Part shown: positions 6,422-10,862 of the stretch, one piece after another
Layout of the letters: each line of letters starts with the position of its first letter
How positions within the stretch are numbered: position 1 is the stretch's first letter
DNA from: Bdellovibrionales bacterium
Lineage (GTDB): Bacteria > Bdellovibrionota > UBA1018 > CAIMNF01
Assembly: GCA_947457605.1 (NCBI GenBank)
Contig: CANGWP010000071.1
Coordinates: 1-10,862 of the forward strand
Direction of reading: 5' to 3'
DNA: 10,862 nucleotides
Notes under the pieces: generated by a model
Databases searched by the model: none
Told to the model about the DNA's origin: nothing
What the model saw: the letters and a program-made list of their open reading frames with translations, nothing else
Made by a program: the position numbers and the translations under genes

Positions 6422-7429
6422 TCATTCAAACCCCGAATCCTTGAAGAAAATCCACAGACTTCCTCCCATCAGAAGAAGCACCGCTGGAAATACAAAGAGA
6501 AAAAGCGGTTTAAGACAACGACCGGGCAGGAGGTTCAATTCAGTTCTGATTCTGGTTTTCAGCTCCTCAAAAGAAGACTTGTGTACGGACTCCAGACGGT
6601 CCAGACAACCTCTTCCCTCGAGGAGGCTGGTCTGAATGCTTCGCCGCACCTCAACTCCGAGCAGAATCATGATCCGCTCACACTCTGAGAAACCTGAAAA
6701 ATTACGTGGCACGAAAGGATCCCAGACCTGCGCACCCCAAAGAACCGCAAGATTGGATCCGGAGACCAACAACTCATGAAGTGCCGACCTCCATGCCTGA
6801 TCGGGCGGTCTACCGCTTGAGATCAGAGCAAAAATTCTTTCCATGGTGGTATGGGCCGAGATCCACCAACTCCGATTTTCCGATCGAACATTGCCAAATC
6901 GAGCTTTTTCCGAAAGAAAGAGGATCCAAAGATAGGCAAAACTTGCGAGCAAAGTTGAAAAACCGGTGAGCAAAAAAAATGTTCCTTTGGACTCGGGAAT
7001 CCCCGGCAAAAGCAGATAAATCATGAGAGAAAAGCCCGGAATCAATCCAAGCGAAAGATGGGCCTGAGAGAGCGACTGGGCACTCTTCACCTTTGCCTCA
7101 CACATGAAATCCACCTGATCCAGAAAGGTTCGATGAAGGCGATCCAAAGTGGGGAGCACGGGGGCGCCCTCCTTTCTTAGATCCTGAAGACTCTGGCCAA
7201 TGATCTGATTCCAAGGGGTCGGAAAGGTGCGAATCCGATCCCACTCCTCGGAACTCGGGACCATGCCACTTTCCAAAAGTTCCTGAAGCAGGCGCAGTTT
7301 CGCTGCCGCCAGTCTGAGCTCCTCAATCCCGCGGTCTTGCCCGAGAAGAGCCAAAAATCGATGTCGGACCGGAGCAAGCTCTCTTACCCCGGCGAAAAAA
7401 AGCAGGTAGGTCATCACCCAGAAAATCAT
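6422..7429 (-). CDS. Tad-like inner-membrane platform protein, apparently a TadB-TadC fusion
   Basis: The product is 335 residues from the ATG at 7429 (a TTG at 7432 is the alternative; neither has a good ribosome site). Hydrophobic segments lie at about residues 3-15, 126-143, 150-172 and 307-329, with two helical, charged soluble regions (about 20-125 and 175-305). The first half ends like TadB (VKSAQSLSQAHLSLGLIPGF, two membrane helices). The second half carries a SSGRPPDQAWRSALHEL segment and ends like TadC (LPGRCLKPLFLFVFPAVLLLMGG). TadB and TadC are normally separate T2SSF-domain proteins of about 300 residues each that dock CpaF and assemble the pilus. Here both halves appear in one compact chain, as in GspF/PilC. 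Divergence is strong and the T2SSF assignment comes from topology and end motifs, not from a search. Its gene follows a small DUF4911-like gene and faces cpaF. Confidence 0.72.
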   Translation of the reverse strand: MIFWVMTYLLFFAGVRELAPVRHRFLALLGQDRGIEELRLAAAKLRLLQELLESGMVPSSEEWDRIRTFPTPWNQIIGQSLQDLRKEGAPVLPTLDRLHRTFLDQVDFMCEAKVKSAQSLSQAHLSLGLIPGFSLMIYLLLPGIPESKGTFFLLTGFSTLLASFAYLWILFLSEKARFGNVRSENRSWWISAHTTMERIFALISSGRPPDQAWRSALHELLVSGSNLAVLWGAQVWDPFVPRNFSGFSECERIMILLGVEVRRSIQTSLLEGRGCLDRLESVHKSSFEELKTRIRTELNLLPGRCLKPLFLFVFPAVLLLMGGSLWIFFKDSGFE

Positions 7430-7480
7430 CAATCGACCGTGTGCAAGGATCCTGCCGAAGCTGGAAAACCGATGAGCCAG

Positions 7481-7720
7481 TCACGACTTTGACGCAGGTG
7501 TGGGAATTACTGTCACATAGTCAGACAAATCCTCGAGCAACGCCTCAAGATCGGATTTCAATTCAGCCGTGACGAGCAGTTCGAGATCACGAAAAGCATC
7601 ATGTGCATTGTGTGGAAGGGTGGAATACGCGACCAACCCTTCATGCGCCTCAAAAACATGATACACAAAGGCGGAATCCTCTTTTTTTGTGCGAATAAAG
7701 ATCTTGTGCGCGTGAGTCAT
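7481..7720 (-). CDS. Small DUF4911-like protein
   Basis: The product is 79 residues from the ATG at 7720; a GTG two codons earlier is possible, but AGGTG sits where the anti-Shine-Dalgarno would favour the ATG. The sequence alternates predicted strand and helix: KIFIRTKKEDSAFVYHVFEAHEGLVAYSTL near the start and LELLVTAELKSDLEALLEDLSDYVTVIP near the end. This resembles the DUF4911 pattern (short beta-alpha-beta protein in delta-proteobacteria and firmicutes, unknown function) with its FxxEAxEGLA core. It is acidic, soluble and without signal peptide. It lies 51 bases upstream of the platform-protein gene on the same strand, and 21 bases from the divergent lipoprotein start. The family assignment is from memory of the pattern and is moderate. 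Confidence 0.7.
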   Translation of the reverse strand: MTHAHKIFIRTKKEDSAFVYHVFEAHEGLVAYSTLPHNAHDAFRDLELLVTAELKSDLEALLEDLSDYVTVIPTPASKS

Positions 7721-7733
7721 GTCCACCTAAACT
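7704..7733 (+). promoter_or_regulatory. Possible promoter of the lipoprotein-LysM operon, implying a leaderless message
   Basis: TTGTGC (7704-7709), 18 bases, then TAAACT (7728-7733, four of six -10 positions). Transcription would start at about 7740, directly at the ATG at 7742. The absence of any Shine-Dalgarno in CTAATCTCAT before that ATG agrees with leaderless translation. The -35 match is partial. Confidence 0.3.
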
Positions 7734-7741
7734 AATCTCAT

Positions 7742-8605
7742 ATGGGTTTGAAAAGTTCAATTCGTCCAGTGGTTTATTCCTTGATCGGCGTCACCACTCT
7801 TCTCGGAATGACGGCCTGCTCTCACACTCCGAAATCCGGATCCGGGTCCAGCGATCCGGACGCGGCCAGAGACCAGATCTTAAAGCTCCAGGAAAAAATC
7901 AATGACCTGGAAATTCGCCTCGGCGCCTTGAATGACAAGATCAATCTCGAGAACTCCGGAAAGCCGATCCCGAACGAACCCTCCCAAGAAGCCCAAACCT
8001 CCTCCTCCGCAGTTTCGCCCGCTCCATCAGCTCCCGTCATCACTGCTCCAGCTCCCGTGGCGATTAAAACCAAAGCCATCCCGGAGGAGCGGATCACTCC
8101 TGTTGCCGCAATTGGAAAAAACATTCCACCGTCATTCGCATCCGATGAGGCCATCGATCGATTTCGCGAGGCCAAAATTCTTTTTGATTCAAAACGCTAC
8201 TCCGATGCGATCCTCGAATTCTCCTCATTTCTCAAGAACAACCCCGACCACCCCCTGGCAGCTTCCGCTCAGTTTCATTTGGGAATGAGCTATCTTGATC
8301 AGAAAGAGTACAAGCTCGCAGAAGAGGAACTGAACCGGGGGATGATCTCCTATCCGCATTCAAGTCACATCCCGGATACCCTGCTTGCCCTTTGCCAGGT
8401 TTCGGAGTCATTGAACAAGGAAAGCCGGGCCACCTACTATCGGGAAAAGCTTCAAAGCCAATTCCCGAATTCTCCACAGGCGAAAAAACTGAGCGCTGTG
8501 AGAATTGAATCTTTTGCGGAACCCAAGGTCATCGATTCCCGATCAATCGAGGCGCCAAAGGCACCTGAAGCCCCGAAAGCGGAGCTTGAGGAAAATCATC
8601 CATGA
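7742..8605 (+). CDS. TPR-containing lipoprotein, CpoB/YbgF-like
   Basis: The product is 287 residues. A basic N-terminus and hydrophobic run (SLIGVTTLLGMTAC) end in a lipobox-like MTAC with Cys26 as the acylated residue; Ser at +2 favours outer-membrane sorting. Next come a coiled-coil stretch (about 40-66: ILKLQEKINDLEIRLGALNDKINL), a Pro/Ala/Ser-rich linker (about 72-115) and three TPR-like repeats (about 137-250: FREAKILFDSKRYSDAILEFSSFL; AQFHLGMSYLDQKEYKLAEEEL; LALCQVSESLNKESRATYYREKL). The coiled coil plus C-terminal TPR order is that of CpoB/YbgF, which coordinates Tol-Pal with peptidoglycan synthesis. TadD-like TPR lipoproteins of Tad systems are an alternative, given the neighbours. 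There is no ribosome site upstream. The stop overlaps the LysM gene start (ATGA). Confidence 0.85.
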   Translation: MGLKSSIRPVVYSLIGVTTLLGMTACSHTPKSGSGSSDPDAARDQILKLQEKINDLEIRLGALNDKINLENSGKPIPNEPSQEAQTSSSAVSPAPSAPVITAPAPVAIKTKAIPEERITPVAAIGKNIPPSFASDEAIDRFREAKILFDSKRYSDAILEFSSFLKNNPDHPLAASAQFHLGMSYLDQKEYKLAEEELNRGMISYPHSSHIPDTLLALCQVSESLNKESRATYYREKLQSQFPNSPQAKKLSAVRIESFAEPKVIDSRSIEAPKAPEAPKAELEENHP

Positions 8606-10167
8606 AACCAAAAACCCAACTTCCCCTCGTGCTTCTTCTCGGGCCACTGATGTTCGGGCTACCTGAACGCTCCGCGGAAGCAGCCTACGAAATTCAAAAA
8701 GGCGATACTCTGACCAACATCGCGATTGCGAAATACGGAAACATTGAAAAGTGGAAGGAGATCTTTGAACTGAACAAAGGGCAGATTCGCGATCCTCACT
8801 GGATCTATCCCGGTCAGCGCCTCCGCCTGATGCCCGAGGAAAAGATGACTCTCGTGGCATCTGCCAAAAACCAGGCGATCTCTTCCCTTCCCAGGTCCAG
8901 AAAGCGCTCGCAAGAATGGCGACTGCTTCCAAAACAACACTGGGAGCGATTTATTTTCCAGAAAGATCCCTACATTGATCCAACAGGATTTGATCGCAGA
9001 AGCAATGTGGGCACGCGATTTTCGAACCAAACGATCGTTCCGATGACCATCGCTCCGGACAGGATCCCCGTATCCGGAGAAATCACAGGCTCCCGAAGCG
9101 ACTATTCCCAGCTCACATTGGGAGAGACGGCCCTGATCCGTGCCGATGATCCGATTCAGGTGGGAACGGTTTATTCCGTGACCTCCGGTCCTGAAAAACT
9201 CTCCTCCTCCAGGGATGGTCGGGTTGGATTCGCGTACCCGATTCTTGGCAAGATGAAGATCATCGGCGTCAGAGACGGGATGTTCATTGGAACCGTGGTT
9301 GCAATTTATCATCCGATTGAACGTGGAAATCTCTTGATTCCGGAAGTGCGCTCCATTCCGATTCCGAGAGCAAAGGAATGTCCCTCCCCTCTTCATGCGA
9401 GTGCGATGTTTCCAAAAATCGATGAAAAAGCCCTTCAGGGTCAGCTGAAACTCCTGTTTATCGACGTCGGAACACAGGACGGGGTGAAGCCCGGAATGAT
9501 TTTCCGTCACTACTTGAATGCCGACCCTTACACAAAGAGCAAATTTCCAACCCGGGATTTCATGATTGAGTCCGAGGTAATCGTACTCAATGCAGGGGAG
9601 CAATTCTCGATTGCCATGATCCTTCAAAGTCGCTCCGGAATCCGCAATGAGGATGAATTGGTTGGCCTGATCGACCTGAAGGACTTTGATCGAAATCAGG
9701 GTCTCCAAAGCGTACTTCAGGATCATGCGGCCCCTACGATGGATGATCTGGATCTTCTCGACAATACCGATGGCCTGGGAGAAAAAGAGATCGAGGAATT
9801 AAAACAACTCGAGAGCTGGTCAAAACAAACCCCTTCTGAAGGGACCGGTGCCGGATTGCCGGTGGAGGAATTCAAGCGTGAGATTGTGACTCCGAATCCC
9901 AAAACTGCGCCTTCGATTGGAGAAGAAGTGGCTCCGAACGATGCAAGCGGGACAGGAATCCCGACCGCCCCTGCAACAAATGAGGAATCGATCAGCAAGG
10001 AACCTGCGAACAAGGAGCCTGCCCTGAAAGAAACTCCTCCTGAAGAGCCAAAGGCGATTCCGACACCGACTCCAACGCCGGGAAATGAAAACGAGGTTCA
10101 GCCCGAATCCGCAGCGCCTCCTCCCTCCATCGACAGTGCACTCGATGGAGCTCCGGTTACGCCTTGA
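8602..10167 (+). CDS. LysM-domain envelope protein with acidic, proline-rich tail
   Basis: The product is 521 residues. A signal peptide covers about 1-27 (cleavage after AEA). One LysM domain follows at about 29-77 (YEIQKGDTLTNIAIAKYGN ... WIYPGQRLRLMP), a peptidoglycan-binding module. Residues about 170-255 and 285-360 look like two copies of a beta-rich unit: GTVYSVTSG..., AYPILGKMKIIGVRDGMFIGTVVAIYHPIERGNLLIP, and LLFIDVGTQDGVKPGMIF ... IESEVIVLNAGEQFSIAMILQ. A similar LysM plus beta-unit layout is known in proteobacterial LysM proteins of unknown role and in FlgT-like proteins. The last about 145 residues are acidic and rich in Pro, Glu, Thr and Ala, with PTPTPTPG, and are probably disordered. 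The ATG overlaps the lipoprotein stop as ATGA, so the two are co-translated. Likely location is periplasm or cell wall. The stop is nine bases from the stop of the convergent methyltransferase. Confidence 0.88.
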   Translation: MKPKTQLPLVLLLGPLMFGLPERSAEAAYEIQKGDTLTNIAIAKYGNIEKWKEIFELNKGQIRDPHWIYPGQRLRLMPEEKMTLVASAKNQAISSLPRSRKRSQEWRLLPKQHWERFIFQKDPYIDPTGFDRRSNVGTRFSNQTIVPMTIAPDRIPVSGEITGSRSDYSQLTLGETALIRADDPIQVGTVYSVTSGPEKLSSSRDGRVGFAYPILGKMKIIGVRDGMFIGTVVAIYHPIERGNLLIPEVRSIPIPRAKECPSPLHASAMFPKIDEKALQGQLKLLFIDVGTQDGVKPGMIFRHYLNADPYTKSKFPTRDFMIESEVIVLNAGEQFSIAMILQSRSGIRNEDELVGLIDLKDFDRNQGLQSVLQDHAAPTMDDLDLLDNTDGLGEKEIEELKQLESWSKQTPSEGTGAGLPVEEFKREIVTPNPKTAPSIGEEVAPNDASGTGIPTAPATNEESISKEPANKEPALKETPPEEPKAIPTPTPTPGNENEVQPESAAPPPSIDSALDGAPVTP

Positions 10168-10180
10168 GCGGGATTCTCAA
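10164..10180. terminator. Weak inverted repeat spanning convergent stop codons
   Basis: TTGAG (10164-10168) and CTCAA (10176-10180) form a five-pair stem with a seven-base loop that includes both the LysM and the methyltransferase stop codons. There is no U-tract on either side, so a terminator role is doubtful. Confidence 0.15.
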
Positions 10181-10862
10181 ACCTCGTCCACCTGACCGAT
10201 GTAGCATTTCAGGTAATGGCCTTCCTGAAAGGACAGATTCGTGAAGTGATCAAACGAAGGCGCTCCTTGTGCAAGCCATCTCACCGTTCGGCGAGAACGG
10301 CGGCTTGCTTTGGACAGCACTTCGATGAAATCCTCGTGACTGAGCAGTTGGGAACAGGAGCAACACACCACCAGCCCCCCCTTCTCCGTCTTTTCAATTG
10401 CGGATTGAAAGAGCTGGGCATAGGCCTGCTTCCCCTGAGGTATGCTTTTGCGGTTCTTGATGAATGCGGGCGGGTCCGCAATCACGATGGAATAGCCTTG
10501 ATCCTGCACCCCCGGCAAAGACTCAAGGACATCCGTCTTTACAGTCACCACTTTGATCTTTTCCTGAACGCCAAAGGAAGTCGCACTTGATTCAAGATTG
10601 GAGCGTGCGAATTCCAGTGCGGAAGCAGAGGCATCGACACAGGTGAATTCTGCCGGGATAATTTCCCGCTCACTGAGCGTCTGAAGAAGATGCGCACTCC
10701 ACTGCCCGACATAGGAGCAAAGATCCAGAACACGATAGGTACCCTTGGCGCCTTTGCCAGTTGCCGAAACCCGATCATTGCGGGTCTTTCGAAGGAGGAG
10801 GGTCTCGAGCAGGCGGATATTCTGAAGCTGATCGAAGAAAAATCCCGTCTTCTGACCGGAAA
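10177..10862 (-). CDS. RlmI/RlmK-like class I SAM-dependent rRNA methyltransferase, 5' end outside window
   Basis: The minus-strand frame is open from the right edge to the TGA at 10179-10177, giving about 228 codons of C-terminal sequence. It begins with SGQKTGFFFDQ, the linker that precedes the Rossmann domain in RlmI. SAM-binding motif I follows as VLDLCSYVGQWS, then CVDAS, the substrate motif ADPPAF, and a CSCS segment whose Cys corresponds to the catalytic nucleophile of 23S rRNA m5C methyltransferases. The end reads EGHYLKCYI, also like RlmI. The N-terminal PUA domain would lie outside the window. RlmI methylates C1962 in E. coli; the exact target here is inferred. An internal GTG at 10551 would cut through the conserved domain, so it is not the start. 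Confidence 0.88.
   Translation of the reverse strand, partial: SGQKTGFFFDQLQNIRLLETLLLRKTRNDRVSATGKGAKGTYRVLDLCSYVGQWSAHLLQTLSEREIIPAEFTCVDASASALEFARSNLESSATSFGVQEKIKVVTVKTDVLESLPGVQDQGYSIVIADPPAFIKNRKSIPQGKQAYAQLFQSAIEKTEKGGLVVCCSCSQLLSHEDFIEVLSKASRRSRRTVRWLAQGAPSFDHFTNLSFQEGHYLKCYIGQVDEV

Noticed and set aside
8659..9726. Minus-strand 355-residue open frame
   Set aside because: Long, but antisense to the LysM gene, whose signal peptide and LysM domain are clear; no domain pattern on the minus strand.
10545..10778. Minus-strand 77-residue open frame
   Set aside because: Out of frame with the RlmI-like methyltransferase, whose motifs continue through this stretch to the window edge.
1..10862. 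CRISPR arrays, insertion sequences, tRNA or rRNA genes, prophage genes
   Set aside because: No regularly spaced repeats, transposase motifs, terminal inverted repeats or RNA-gene signatures were seen in either strand.

Overview
The window comes from a Gram-negative, moderately GC-balanced genome with secretin, lipoprotein, LysM and sigma-54-type genes. The mix of a Tad-like secretin and CpaF ATPase, an NtrC-family regulator, a single-HKD secreted nuclease and lysine/arginine-rich small proteins fits a delta-proteobacterium-like lineage, most plausibly Bdellovibrionota. That placement is an inference from gene content; no rRNA or other marker here settles it.

Layout from left to right. (1) Bases 1-955, minus strand: a two-gene unit of a signal-peptide-bearing phospholipase-D-fold nuclease followed, one base after its stop, by an SRAP (HMCES/YedK) abasic-site DNA-crosslink protein that runs off the left edge. 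(2) Bases 985-2130, minus strand: an NtrC-like AAA+/Fis-HTH regulator with its own promoter, an upstream palindrome and a strong rho-independent terminator. The regulator has lost the GAFTGA loop and other catalytic features. (3) Bases 2232-3801, minus strand: a 41-residue very basic protein, metK (S-adenosylmethionine synthetase) and a small two-helix membrane protein, apparently one operon. (4) Bases 3895-6379, plus strand: a near-perfect sigma-54 (-24/-12) promoter sitting directly on the start of a CpaC/RcpA-type secretin gene, followed with an ATGA overlap by a CpaF/TadA-type secretion ATPase. (5) Bases 6422-7720, minus strand: a small DUF4911-like protein and an inner-membrane platform protein that appears to join a TadB-like half and a TadC-like half in one chain. 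It converges on cpaF. (6) Bases 7742-10167, plus strand: a TPR lipoprotein and a LysM envelope protein with an ATGA overlap. (7) Bases 10177-10862, minus strand: the C-terminal part of an RlmI-like rRNA methyltransferase running off the right edge.

The functional centre is 3895-10167. Secretin (outer membrane), CpaF ATPase (cytoplasm) and the fused platform protein (inner membrane) form the core of a compact Tad/type IVc-like pilus or secretion machine. The adjoining TPR lipoprotein and LysM protein are candidate periplasmic or peptidoglycan-anchoring partners. No pilin or prepilin peptidase lies in the window. The core is split over two converging transcription units, and the secretin-ATPase unit appears to be under sigma-54 control with an almost leaderless message. 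These are the most unusual aspects of the region, together with the GAFTGA-less regulator nearby.
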